Origin: Sphingopyxis sp. LC81
GTDB taxonomy: Bacteria > Pseudomonadota > Alphaproteobacteria > Sphingomonadales > Sphingomonadaceae
Length of the DNA: 64,000 nucleotides
Direction: 5' to 3'
Assembly (NCBI RefSeq): GCF_000756375.1
Contig: NZ_JNFD01000047.1
Coordinates: forward strand, 124,001-188,000
Both the position numbers and the translations under genes were made by a program. Under the pieces are notes generated by a model. It had not been told where the DNA came from and ran no database searches. It saw only the letters and a list, made by a program, of their open reading frames with translations. This document shows, in pieces, positions 43,137 to 51,690 of this stretch. The stretch's first letter is position 1, and each line of letters begins with the position of its first letter.

Positions 43137-43190
43137 GGCGGCCGGGTAGCGGCAGCGCGATGATTCTGTCCAGTGGGGAAAGCGGGATGG

Positions 43191-44066
43191 TTATGCGGTC
43201 GCGGCGATTTCATCGGTCAGCCAGCCGCGGAAGCGCAGCATCGCGTCGCTTTCGGGGCGCGACATCAGGCGGGTGAGCCAGTAGCGGCCGGCGTCGATCG
43301 TGACCGCGAAGGGCTGGACGAGCAGCTCGGCGGCGAGTTCGCGGGTGAACATCGAAGGCGGCGCGAGCGCGACGCCCTGACCCGCGGCAGCGGCGGTCGC
43401 CATCAACGCCGAGCTGTCGAAGACGGGACCGCGCAGCACGGGGACGGGGACGCCCGTGGCGGCGAACCAGAGCGCCCATTCGTCGGCGCGGTACGAGCGC
43501 AGCAGGCGCTCGTGGATCAGGTCGGCGGGGTTCTTGAGGCGCGCGGCGATCGCGGGGGCGCAGACCGGCGCCATCGGCGCGGCGAGCAAGGGTTCGGCGT
43601 GGGTGCCGTGCCAGGCGCCGTCGCCGAAGCGGATCGCATAGTCGAGCGCCTCGCCCGCGAGGTCGACGCGGTTGTTGTTCGTCGAGATGCGGAGGTCGAT
43701 CGCGGGGTGCAGGCGCGCGAAGGCGTCGAGGCGTGGGAGTAGCCAGCCGGTCGCGAAGGTGCCGACGACGCCGACCTTGAGCGCCTCGCGGAAATGGCCA
43801 TCGGTATATTGGTCGAGCGTAGCGGCGACGCGGTCGAAGGCATCGGCGACGACTGGGACGAGCGCGTGGCCCTCGTCGGTGAGCGCGAGCCCGCGCGGCA
43901 GGCGGTGGAAGAGGCGCGTGCCGAGGCGGCGTTCGAGCTGCGCGACCTGATGGCTGACGGCGCCCTGGCTGACGCAGAGTTCGATCGCGGCGCGGGTGAA
44001 ATTGAGGTGGCGCGCCGCAGCCTCAAAGGCGCGGAGGGCGTTCAGGGGGAGCTGGGCGCGGTCCAT
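43191..44066 (-). CDS. LysR-family regulator, AmpR/GcvA type
   Basis: The 291-residue protein starts LPLNALRAFEAAARHLNFTRAAIELCVSQGAVSHQVAQLE, the N-terminal HTH of the AmpR/GcvA branch, and has a C-terminal substrate-binding domain (about 90-290). It is divergent from the metallo-beta-lactamase gene with 93 bases between the starts, the classical AmpR-ampC layout. I infer that it controls the beta-lactamase, possibly in response to cell-wall fragments. Confidence 0.93.
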   Translation of the reverse strand: MDRAQLPLNALRAFEAAARHLNFTRAAIELCVSQGAVSHQVAQLERRLGTRLFHRLPRGLALTDEGHALVPVVADAFDRVAATLDQYTDGHFREALKVGVVGTFATGWLLPRLDAFARLHPAIDLRISTNNNRVDLAGEALDYAIRFGDGAWHGTHAEPLLAAPMAPVCAPAIAARLKNPADLIHERLLRSYRADEWALWFAATGVPVPVLRGPVFDSSALMATAAAAGQGVALAPPSMFTRELAAELLVQPFAVTIDAGRYWLTRLMSRPESDAMLRFRGWLTDEIAATA

Positions 44067-44159
44067 GGCCTGTCATCAATTATTCTCATGGCTTTGTCGA
44101 GAAATCATGCTTTGTGGGCGGCGGCGCGGCGCGGCATCCCGGCGGGGAAGGAGACGGAT

Positions 44160-45074
44160 ATGATCGCGATGATGACAATTGCCGCCTGGCTGGCGGGCGT
44201 GAGCCATGTGCCGCTGCCGCTCGTCCAGGAGGCGAAGGCGCAGACGGTGGCGGGCGGGGTTGCGCCGGGTGCGGACGACCCGTTAACGCGGCCGATTGCG
44301 GCTTCGCGTGCGGCCGAATGGCTGGCGCCTGCCAGACCTGAGAAGATTTTCGGGACGAGCTATCTCGTCGGCTTCGGCGGGCTGAGCGTCGCGCTGATCG
44401 ATACCGGCGACGGGCTGGTGCTGGTCGATGGCGCGTTGCCGCAGGCGGCGCCCGCGATCCTCGCCAATGTCCGTGCGCTCGGCTTCGATCCCAAAGACAT
44501 CAAATTTATTCTGAGCACCGAACCGCATTTCGACCATGCCGGCGGGATCGCCGCGCTGGTGCGCGACACCGGCGCGACGGTGGTCGCGAGCGCGCGCGGC
44601 GCCGAAGGGCTGCGCACGGGCAAACATGCGGCGGACGACCCGCAACTCGCTTACGGCGGCAGCTGGCCAGCCGTGACGCGGCTGCGCGTGGTGAAGGATG
44701 GTGAAGTGTTGAAGCTGGGCAAGGCGGCGATCACGGCGGTGGCGACGCCGGGGCACACGATGGGGAGCATGAGCTGGAGCTGGCAGGCGTGCGAGAAGCA
44801 GACGTGCAAGGCGATCGTCTTTGCGTCGAGCCTCAACCCGGTGTCGGCCGACGATTATCGTTATACTGCGCCGTCGAGCGCGCCGATCGTGAAGGCGTTC
44901 GAAGCGAGTCATCGCAAGATGGACGCGCTCGCATGCGACATCCTGATTTCCGCGCACCCCGATAATGCGGGTCCGGGGCGCTATAACGACAAGCCCGGTG
45001 CGTGCCGCACTTACGCCGAGCGGTCGCGCAAAGCGCTGGCAGCGCGTCTTGCCAAGGAAGCGGGCGGATCCTGA
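44160..45074 (+). CDS. Subclass B3 metallo-beta-lactamase, H116E variant
   Basis: The 304-residue protein has a signal peptide (about residues 1-28) and a B3 metallo-beta-lactamase domain. The zinc motif reads STEPHFDHAGG, where the standard HxHxDH is ExHxDH: the first ligand (standard number 116) is Glu instead of His. The other ligands are present, in GHTMGSMSW (His196) and ISAHPDN (His263). This is the pattern of the described 'B3-E' variants, some of which come from sphingomonads. AAGGAG precedes the ATG at 44160. Hydrolysis of beta-lactams is likely; spectrum and zinc affinity may differ from classical B3 enzymes. Confidence 0.92.
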   Translation: MIAMMTIAAWLAGVSHVPLPLVQEAKAQTVAGGVAPGADDPLTRPIAASRAAEWLAPARPEKIFGTSYLVGFGGLSVALIDTGDGLVLVDGALPQAAPAILANVRALGFDPKDIKFILSTEPHFDHAGGIAALVRDTGATVVASARGAEGLRTGKHAADDPQLAYGGSWPAVTRLRVVKDGEVLKLGKAAITAVATPGHTMGSMSWSWQACEKQTCKAIVFASSLNPVSADDYRYTAPSSAPIVKAFEASHRKMDALACDILISAHPDNAGPGRYNDKPGACRTYAERSRKALAARLAKEAGGS

Positions 45075-45093
45075 CCCGCCTGCCGCGGCTCTG

Positions 45094-45930
45094 TCAGGGA
45101 AGCGGCGGCTCCGCCTGGAACGGATCATAGCGGGCCGGGTCATAGGCACCGAAACGCACGGCGCCTTCGGTTTCGCTCCATCCTTTCGACAGGGCGACCG
45201 CGACCTCGCCGCGATCGGCCAGAAGGGCGCGGTGCACGGCGGCGCAGGGCACCGATGCCTGGTCGCGACAGACCAGCGGCCCCGGCGGGAGCGGATCGGA
45301 TCGCCAGACCTGAAGAAGCGTCGCGGCGGTGCCGGGATCGTCGGCCTGCAACTGGCGCCAGGGGCCTTCGGCGAGCGCCGCGACGTCGGTGCGGCCGGCA
45401 AGCAGCTCTGCCAGGGCGGCTTCGTGGGTGCCCGCATGGCGCCGCGTCGCAAAAACCGGGGCGCGGCCGGTGCTTCGCAGCGCGGCCGACTGAACCAGTG
45501 CGCCGGACGTCGAGCCCGGCAGCACTTCGGTGTAGCGCAAGTCGCCGGCGCGCGCGCCGAGGGCGTCGAGCGATGCGAGGCCGCTATCGCGGCGCACCAG
45601 CAGGACGCCCCGATAGCGATCGAGCACGGCCGGAGGCGTGGAAAGGACAGCGATCGGCCGGACATCGGGGCAGGAGCGAGCCTCGACGAATGCGCCGAGA
45701 TTGGTCATCGCAATATCGATCTCGCCGCGGCAGAGCGCCTTCGCCAGCGCTTCGGGCGTATCGAGCAAGCGGATTTCGGTCGGCCGCCCCGACGCGCGTT
45801 CGACGAGTGCGGCAAGCGGCGCCAGCGCAACCGATCGGTCGTAGCGCGGATAATGATAGGTGCCGACGCGCAGCGCCGGTGGTGTTTCAACCGGCGACGC
45901 CCACGCCGCGAGAAGGGTCAGAAGCATCAC
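45094..45930 (-). CDS. PhnD-type (phosphate/phosphonate) substrate-binding protein, orphan
   Basis: The 278-residue protein has a short signal peptide and the PhnD/SsuA/TbuT substrate-binding fold: LRVGTYHYPRYDRSVALAPLAALVERASG (about 20-48), EIDIAMTNLGAFVEA (about 69-83) and YTEVLPGSTSGALVQSAAL (about 133-151). No ABC permease or ATPase is adjacent, so it may work as a sensor or with a distant transporter. The start is GTG 45930 with the next codon ATG. Confidence 0.84.
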   Translation of the reverse strand: MMLLTLLAAWASPVETPPALRVGTYHYPRYDRSVALAPLAALVERASGRPTEIRLLDTPEALAKALCRGEIDIAMTNLGAFVEARSCPDVRPIAVLSTPPAVLDRYRGVLLVRRDSGLASLDALGARAGDLRYTEVLPGSTSGALVQSAALRSTGRAPVFATRRHAGTHEAALAELLAGRTDVAALAEGPWRQLQADDPGTAATLLQVWRSDPLPPGPLVCRDQASVPCAAVHRALLADRGEVAVALSKGWSETEGAVRFGAYDPARYDPFQAEPPLP

Positions 45931-45993
45931 CGCGCGATGGACGCGACGGTAGCCGAAGCAAAGGATTCTCCGACGAACGACATGCCGGCGCGA

Positions 45994-47271
45994 CTAGCGA
46001 TCCAGCACTAGACAGGCCTGACCGTCCTTGCGCACGCTTGCGCAGAAGCTTTCGGCTTCGCCCTTGTTCGCAAAGCCGCCGGCCTGGAGGCGGGTGAGCT
46101 TGCCGCTCTTGACCAGATAGGGCGTGCGCCCGGCGAAGGCGGGATTCTTCTTTTCGAGCGCGGCCCAGAGGCTCCGGGCGTTTGCCTCGACCCCGAAGGC
46201 GCCGAGCTGGGCGCGCCAGGGGCTGGCGGTGCCGTTGTGGACGCGCACCGGCGCCGGCGCGGCGGCGGCGGTGGCGACGGGGGCGGCCTTGACGGGTGCG
46301 GGCTTGACCGGCGCGGGTTTGGGTTCGGCGGGCTTGGGCGCGGGCTTTGCGGGCTCGGCCTTCGGCGGCAGCTTTCCGCTTTCGGGCGGCGCGGCATAGC
46401 TCGTGCCCGGCTGGCCGGTGGCGGCGACGGCGTTGGCGGTCGCTTCGGCAGCCGCGGCTGCGGCGGCTGCGGCGGCGCTCGCGACGGGGGACGAGGCCAT
46501 AGCGACGCTGCGGACGGGTTCGGGCTTAGGCTGCGGTGCGGGCTTTGCGGGCGGCGTGTCGATCACCGGGGGCGGCGTATAGCGGGTGCCGGGGGTCGAT
46601 GCGGGCAGGCTCGCGACCTTCACCGGCGAGGCCGCCGGCACGGGTTTGGGCGCGGGCGGCGCGGCGGCGTTGACCGCCGCGAGGCGCGCCTGCTGTTCGC
46701 CGCGTTCGATTTCGGGGAGCAGCGCGAGGCCGCGCTGGCGCTGGTCGAGCGGGATCAGATTGTCGAGCTGCGCAAGGCGCGCCGAAGCGATGCCGAGCCC
46801 GGCGTCGCTCGCGCGCTTGGTCAGCGCATAGGCGCGCGGCCAGTCCTCTGCCGCGAGGTCGCCGTTGAAGTGCGCGGTGCCGAGGACATATTGCGCGCGG
46901 GGTTCGCCGCGCGCGGCCGAATTGAGGATGAAGGGCATCGCCTCCTGCCGGCGGTTCGCGGTGAAGAGCACGAGGCCGAGATTATCCTCCGCCTGCAAAT
47001 GGCCTTGCTTGGCGGCGCGGCGATACCAGGCCTCCGCCTGCACGAGATCGGCGGGGGCGCCGCGGCCGAGTTTATACGCCTGGCCGAGGTTGAATTGCGC
47101 ATCGGCGTCGCCGGCGAGGGCGAGCGGGCGCCATTCGGCAACGGCGGCCGCATAATTGCCCGCCTGCCAGGCATCGACGCCGTCCTTGACGTCGGCATAA
47201 GCGGGCGCCGCCAGCATCGATGCCGCGAGCAACGGCAAAGCCAGCGAAAGGACGGTGCGGAAAGAACGCAT
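45994..47271 (-). CDS. Sel1/TPR and SPOR-domain protein
   Basis: The 425-residue protein has a signal peptide (MRSFRTVLSLALPLLAASML), Sel1-like repeats (about 30-150, DADAQFNLGQAYKLGRGAPADLVQAEAWYRRAAKQGH), a long Pro/Ala/Lys-rich linker (about 205-340, with SAAAAAAAAAAEATANAVAA) and a C-terminal SPOR domain (about 348-425, WRAQLGAFGVEANARSLWAAL...GQACLVLD). SPOR domains bind denuded septal peptidoglycan, so a cell-division role is likely. A GGAG site supports 47271. It is divergent from the parA-like operon, which ends in another SPOR protein. Confidence 0.9.
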   Translation of the reverse strand: MRSFRTVLSLALPLLAASMLAAPAYADVKDGVDAWQAGNYAAAVAEWRPLALAGDADAQFNLGQAYKLGRGAPADLVQAEAWYRRAAKQGHLQAEDNLGLVLFTANRRQEAMPFILNSAARGEPRAQYVLGTAHFNGDLAAEDWPRAYALTKRASDAGLGIASARLAQLDNLIPLDQRQRGLALLPEIERGEQQARLAAVNAAAPPAPKPVPAASPVKVASLPASTPGTRYTPPPVIDTPPAKPAPQPKPEPVRSVAMASSPVASAAAAAAAAAAEATANAVAATGQPGTSYAAPPESGKLPPKAEPAKPAPKPAEPKPAPVKPAPVKAAPVATAAAAPAPVRVHNGTASPWRAQLGAFGVEANARSLWAALEKKNPAFAGRTPYLVKSGKLTRLQAGGFANKGEAESFCASVRKDGQACLVLDR

Positions 47272-47460
47272 CTTATTCTCCAATGACTTGCGCCGCATAA
47301 GGCCGGCTGCAGTCCCCGGGGGCTTTATAACGGCAATTGGCTAACACGGCGTTAGCGACAAAAGCGGTCACGCCGAACTTGATCCGTTCTGGCACAAGTT
47401 CGTCTTAGGGGGTCATTTACCATATTTGCGAGCAAGTCGTTCACCCTCTTTTTATCATCG

Positions 47461-47475
47461 TTAACCCAATTTTAG
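47461..47475. promoter_or_regulatory. CtrA-like box upstream of the ParA gene
   Basis: TTAACCCAATTTTAG is TTAA-N7-TTAG, one mismatch from the alphaproteobacterial cell-cycle regulator site TTAA-N7-TTAA. It lies 54 bases upstream of the ParA start and 190 bases from the SPOR gene start in the AT-richer divergent region 47340-47480. Such a site can occur by chance. Confidence 0.35.
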
Positions 47476-47528
47476 CGCCCCGCATGGCATCCCTTCGCCG
47501 AATTTTGGATTTCCGAGGGGGTAACGCA

Positions 47529-48251
47529 GTGCGCGTATTGGCATTGGCTTCACAGAAAGGCGGGTCGGGAAAGACCACGCTGTCGGGGCACCTCGCGGTG
47601 CAGGCGCAGCTTGCGGGCGCCGGCCCCGTCGTTCTGATCGACATCGATCCGCAGGGCTCGCTCGCCGACTGGTGGAACGAGCGTGAAACCGACCTTCCGG
47701 CGTTCGCCCAGACCACGGTCGCCCGGCTCGCCTCCGACCTCGAAATCCTGCGCCAGCAGGGCTTTAAATTGGCGGTGATCGATACGCCGCCGGCGATCAC
47801 CATGGCGATCCAGAGCGTGATTTCGGTCGCCGAGCTGATCGTTGTGCCGACGCGGCCCAGCCCGCACGATCTGCGCGCCGTCGGCGCCACCGTCGACCTT
47901 TGCGAACGCGCCGGCAAGCCGCTGGTGTTCGTCGTCAACGGCGCGACGCCGAAGGCCAAGATTACCAGCGAAGCCGCGGTCGCGCTGTCGCAGCACGGCA
48001 CCGTCGCGCCGATCACGCTGCACCACCGCACCGATTATGCCGCGTCGATGATCGACGGCCGCACGGTGATGGAAGTCGATCCCAACGGACGCTCGGCCGA
48101 CGAGATCCGCCAGCTGTGGACGTATATGAACGACCGCCTCGAAAAGAATTTCCGCAGGACCGTATTTGCCGCGCCGCTGCCCACACAGGGCAATTATGGC
48201 GCGGTTCGCCCGATGGGTGGTGGCTTCGGCCGCCGCATCGCTGGCCAGTGA
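47529..48251 (+). CDS. ParA-family ATPase
   Basis: The 240-residue protein begins VRVLALASQKGGSGKTTLSG: the deviant Walker A KGGSGKTT (about residues 10-17), then LIDIDPQGSLADWW (about 36-49) and the Walker B-like AVIDTPPA (about 81-88). ParA proteins form ATP-dependent dimers on DNA or membrane and position cargo. This one is not next to parB or gidA/B, so it is not the chromosomal ParA. The GTG at 47529 follows GAGGGG; an in-frame ATG at 47484 is an alternative. Confidence 0.92.
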   Translation: MRVLALASQKGGSGKTTLSGHLAVQAQLAGAGPVVLIDIDPQGSLADWWNERETDLPAFAQTTVARLASDLEILRQQGFKLAVIDTPPAITMAIQSVISVAELIVVPTRPSPHDLRAVGATVDLCERAGKPLVFVVNGATPKAKITSEAAVALSQHGTVAPITLHHRTDYAASMIDGRTVMEVDPNGRSADEIRQLWTYMNDRLEKNFRRTVFAAPLPTQGNYGAVRPMGGGFGRRIAGQ

Positions 48252-48268
48252 CGGGGAGTACGGGAATC

Positions 48269-48964
48269 ATGGGCGAACCAAAACCTCTCGCATCGCTGAG
48301 CGCCGGACTCCTTGCCCGCAAGGGTGGAGCGCGTCCCGCCATGCGCCGCCAGCCGCTCGGTAGCGGCCCCGCAACGATGAACAGCGGCGGTTACGATGAC
48401 CTCGGCTGGAACGACATGGGATATGATGTCGATCCCGACCAGTCGGCCGAACCCACGCGTCTGGTCGATCTGAAGCCGCTGCTCACCGGATCGGTGCTGG
48501 CGCATAATGTCGAGGCCGAACATGCGGTCGACGACAGCGTCGGTCACGAGCTGACGCCGGAATTTTCGGCCGAATATACCGGCGAATTCACCGGGCTGAC
48601 CGAGGATTATGGCGTCGACCAGTATGAGGCCGAAGCCCCCGAAGTTCCCGAAATCGTCCGCCAGCAGGAATCGCTGATCGAGCGCGTCGCCGCGGTGGCG
48701 CGCAAGGTCGAAGCGCGTCCGGCGCCCGCACCGAAGAAGGAAAAGGCGCCGCGTGCATTGCGGGCCCGCGAGAAGGCGGCGTTCACGCTGCGTCTCGACG
48801 CCGAGCGCCATCTGCGCCTCCGCCTCGCGAGCGCGGTGACAAACCGGTCGTCGCAGGTGATCCTGACCGACCTGCTCGACGAATATCTGTCTTCGCTGCC
48901 CGAAATCGACGCAATGGCGAGCCGCCTGCCGGCCGCACGCCCGGCGCGCCGCGTGGCGCGCTGA
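48269..48964 (+). CDS. ParA partner protein, possible ribbon-helix-helix
   Basis: The 231-residue protein has a disordered acidic middle (about 50-140, rich in Tyr, Glu and Asp) and a C-terminal segment AAFTLRLDAERHLRLRLASAVTNRSSQVILTDLLDEYLSSLP (about 170-211) with ribbon-helix-helix character, like small ParB-type DNA-binding partners. It starts 17 bases after the ParA stop with GGGGAG upstream. Its role as ParA's cargo or centromere-binding partner is inference. Confidence 0.82.
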   Translation: MGEPKPLASLSAGLLARKGGARPAMRRQPLGSGPATMNSGGYDDLGWNDMGYDVDPDQSAEPTRLVDLKPLLTGSVLAHNVEAEHAVDDSVGHELTPEFSAEYTGEFTGLTEDYGVDQYEAEAPEVPEIVRQQESLIERVAAVARKVEARPAPAPKKEKAPRALRAREKAAFTLRLDAERHLRLRLASAVTNRSSQVILTDLLDEYLSSLPEIDAMASRLPAARPARRVAR

Positions 48965-48984
48965 AGAAAAAAGGGGGACCCGTC

Positions 48985-50376
48985 ATGAACCGCAAGATGC
49001 TGATGAACCTGGCCGTTTCGGGTTTTGTCCTGAGCGTGGCCACCGGATGCAGCGGCATGGGCAAGATGGCCGACGCGCCAGCGCGCGCCGCCGGCAAGCC
49101 CGCGATCGCCGCCAAATCGGCGAGCGATGCGCGCGTCGCGCTCGAAGCCGGGAAAGCCAGCAAGGCGGTCGGCCTGGCCGAAGCCGCGGTTGCCGGCAGC
49201 CCGCGCGATGCAAATTATCGCGCGTTGCTGGGACAGGCGTATCTCAACGACGGGCGCTTTGCATCGGCGACCGCGGCGCTGACCGAGGCGATCGAACTCG
49301 GCGCGAACGACGGCAATACGGTGCTTTCGCTGGCGCTCGCGCAAATCGCGCAGAACAAGAATGCCGATGCCGTGGCGCTGCTGACACAGCATCGCGCGGC
49401 GGTGCCGGCTTCGGACCTCGGGCTGGCGCTGGCGCTCGCGGGAGACAATGAAGGCGCGATCTATGTGTTGAGCGAAGCCGCGCGGGCCGAAGGCGCCGAC
49501 GCGCGGACGCGGCAGAATTTGGCGCTGGCGTTCGCGCTGTCGGGCCGCTGGGCACAGGCGCGCATTCTCGCTTCGCAGGATCTGTCGATCGCCAAGCTCG
49601 AAGGGCGGATGGCCGAATGGTCGAAGCTGGCCGAACAGCCCGATGCGCAGATGCGCGTCGCGAGCCTGATCGGGACGAAGGCGCGGCAGGATGCCGGCAT
49701 GCCGGTCCAGCTCGCGCTGAGCAATTTTGGCGCCCCGCAAATGGCCGCGGCCGAGCCGGCAGTCCAGCTCGCGAGCGCCGATCCGGCGCCGGTCGCCGAC
49801 TATGCGCCGCCGCCGCCGGTCCTTGCGGATGCAGGCGGCGCGATCCGCAGCGTCGAACTGCCGATGCCCACGCGCACCGCCGATGGCGTCGTGCCGGTGA
49901 CCGAATTGCCGCAGCCGAAACCCGCGGGCGAGGTGATCCTCGCCGATGCCGCGCCCTATCGCGCCGCGCCGCGCGTGGCGGGTGAGGGGCGTGTCCGTCC
50001 CGCACAGCAGCAGGCGATCGAGCTTGCGACGGTGCTGATCCCGAAGGCGATGGGTTTCGATGCGAAAAAGCCGAGCGGCTGGGCGGTGCAGCTGGGCGCC
50101 TATGACAGCCTCGGCATCGCCAGGGAAAAATGGGGCAGCCTGAAAAAACGCAACGGCGTTCTCGCGAACTTCCCGGCGTCGAGCCATGCCGCGACGGTGA
50201 ACGGCCGCAATTTCTATCGCCTGACGGTGAACGGCCTCGCGACGCGCGCCGACGCGGCGAGCCTGTGCAACCAGTTGAAGGCGCAGGGCCAGACCTGCTT
50301 CATCCGTGCGATGGGCGGCGGCGAGGCGATCCAGTGGGCGTCGAAGGCCGGCGCGATGCGGCTCGCTTCGCGCTAA
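48985..50376 (+). CDS. SPOR-domain TPR lipoprotein
   Basis: The 463-residue protein has a lipoprotein signal with lipobox VATGC (Cys about 22), TPR-like repeats (about 45-200, ARVALEAGKASKAVGLAEAAV...ALLGQAYLNDGRFASA), a linker and a C-terminal SPOR domain (about 365-445, GWAVQLGAYDSLGIAREKWGSLK...GQTCFIRAMGG). The mature protein would sit at the outer membrane facing peptidoglycan. It belongs to the same operon as the ParA pair (20-base gap), which ties ParA positioning to septal peptidoglycan. Confidence 0.91.
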   Translation: MNRKMLMNLAVSGFVLSVATGCSGMGKMADAPARAAGKPAIAAKSASDARVALEAGKASKAVGLAEAAVAGSPRDANYRALLGQAYLNDGRFASATAALTEAIELGANDGNTVLSLALAQIAQNKNADAVALLTQHRAAVPASDLGLALALAGDNEGAIYVLSEAARAEGADARTRQNLALAFALSGRWAQARILASQDLSIAKLEGRMAEWSKLAEQPDAQMRVASLIGTKARQDAGMPVQLALSNFGAPQMAAAEPAVQLASADPAPVADYAPPPPVLADAGGAIRSVELPMPTRTADGVVPVTELPQPKPAGEVILADAAPYRAAPRVAGEGRVRPAQQQAIELATVLIPKAMGFDAKKPSGWAVQLGAYDSLGIAREKWGSLKKRNGVLANFPASSHAATVNGRNFYRLTVNGLATRADAASLCNQLKAQGQTCFIRAMGGGEAIQWASKAGAMRLASR

Positions 50377-50398
50377 AAGACTTTACCCGGATAAGGGG

Positions 50399-50434
50399 GA
50401 GGGGCGTGGCCGCGAGGCCGCGCCTCTTTTGTTT
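50399..50434 (+). terminator. Rho-independent terminator of the ParA/SPOR operon
   Basis: GAGGGGCGTGGCC and GGCCGCGCCTC pair around GCGA and are followed by TTTTGTTT, 22 bases after the SPOR gene stop. Confidence 0.85.
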
Positions 50435-50577
50435 GGGGTCGCCGCGATTTGCCGTTGCGTCGGCGCTTATTCAATATTCATCGAATATATCCGCGTCATT
50501 ATCTTCGTTATTTTCTGTATTCGTCTTGACGATGCGATGGTGGATGGCAAGAAGGTTGGAATTCTCAGGGGGATTCC

Positions 50578-51504
50578 ATGCATTACCAACGCTTTGCCGC
50601 TATCAGCCTCGGCTGCGCCCTGTTGTCCGCTTGCGGTGGCGGTGGCGGCGGGGGTGGCGGCGTCAATTCGACTTCGCCGCCACCGAGCGCAAACGCCAAC
50701 AGTTCGCTCGTGAACTTGCAGTATAGCGAGGATTTCATCGGCCGCGCGGCGATCATCCGCTACAATGTTTCGCGGGCGACCGGCGGTGCGACGGTGCGCG
50801 ATCCGCGCGAAAATCTGGGCGCGCAAATCCGCTATGACGCGGTGAACAAAACCTATCTTCTGGCTGGCACGACCTATCCGTCGTCGACCTTTGGTCCGGC
50901 CAACCGGGACGCCGCGTCGAGCGGCGCGGTCATCACCGCCTATGAGAAGGTCAGCGGCAACCGGCAGGAAAATCTGGCGCTATTCAATCCCGGTCCGGCC
51001 AACACCGAGCTGGCGCTCACCTATGCCAGCTATGGCGCGTTGCAGACGATCACCGACAATGGCGCGACCGTCGATGTTGCGACCGCCTTTTTCACCTATG
51101 GCGTCCAGACGGCGGCGAGCGACATGCCGCGGACCGGATCGGTCAATTATCGCACACGGATCGACGGCCAGTACGCCGACGCGACCGGCGTCTATTCGGT
51201 TTCGGGTCCGAGCAGCTTCTCCGCCAATTTCGGGGCGGGCACGATCGCCTTTTCGATGGATCCGGTCGGCCAGAATGTCGTCACCGGCGGCACGAAAAGC
51301 CTAGGGTCGCACACGATGACCGGGTCGATCGCCATCGGCAACCAGTTCAACGCCTCGACCGAGTTCAGCCGCCCTTATGGTAGCAGTGTCGCGGGCTATT
51401 TCTATGGCCCCGGCGCCGCCGAACTCGGTGGAACCTTCCTGATCAGGGACAACACGGGGGGAAGCGGCGCCGGCGCGGGCATCGTGGTTGGCAAGAAGAA
51501 CTGA
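50578..51504 (+). CDS. TbpB-like surface/outer-membrane lipoprotein
   Basis: The 308-residue protein has the lipobox LSACGG (Cys 19) followed by nine glycines, and a C-terminal half rich in beta strands that fits the transferrin-binding-protein-B barrel (GSVNYRTRIDGQYADATGVYSV, GTIAFSMDPVGQN, GSIAIGNQFNASTEF, and AGYFYGPGAAELGGTF, the typical 'GxFYGPxAxElgG' end). TbpB-type proteins are lipoproteins exported to the surface by Slam. No Slam gene is adjacent. The ligand is unknown. Confidence 0.82.
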   Translation: MHYQRFAAISLGCALLSACGGGGGGGGGVNSTSPPPSANANSSLVNLQYSEDFIGRAAIIRYNVSRATGGATVRDPRENLGAQIRYDAVNKTYLLAGTTYPSSTFGPANRDAASSGAVITAYEKVSGNRQENLALFNPGPANTELALTYASYGALQTITDNGATVDVATAFFTYGVQTAASDMPRTGSVNYRTRIDGQYADATGVYSVSGPSSFSANFGAGTIAFSMDPVGQNVVTGGTKSLGSHTMTGSIAIGNQFNASTEFSRPYGSSVAGYFYGPGAAELGGTFLIRDNTGGSGAGAGIVVGKKN

Positions 51505-51690
51505 TCGTTCCGGGCGGTGATCCTTTTTGCCCGAGCCCGTTCTGCCCGGCGCTTTTCATAGTCTACTTGCCCGGCGCAGGCAGCCGCGCGAGCCGGACGA
51601 CGGCGAATCGGCCATCCATCGGGGGTGGTCCGAGGGGGGCGGGCTCGCAAGGGGCATTGCCCGATTGAAGCCCACTGGTTGCCGCGGACT

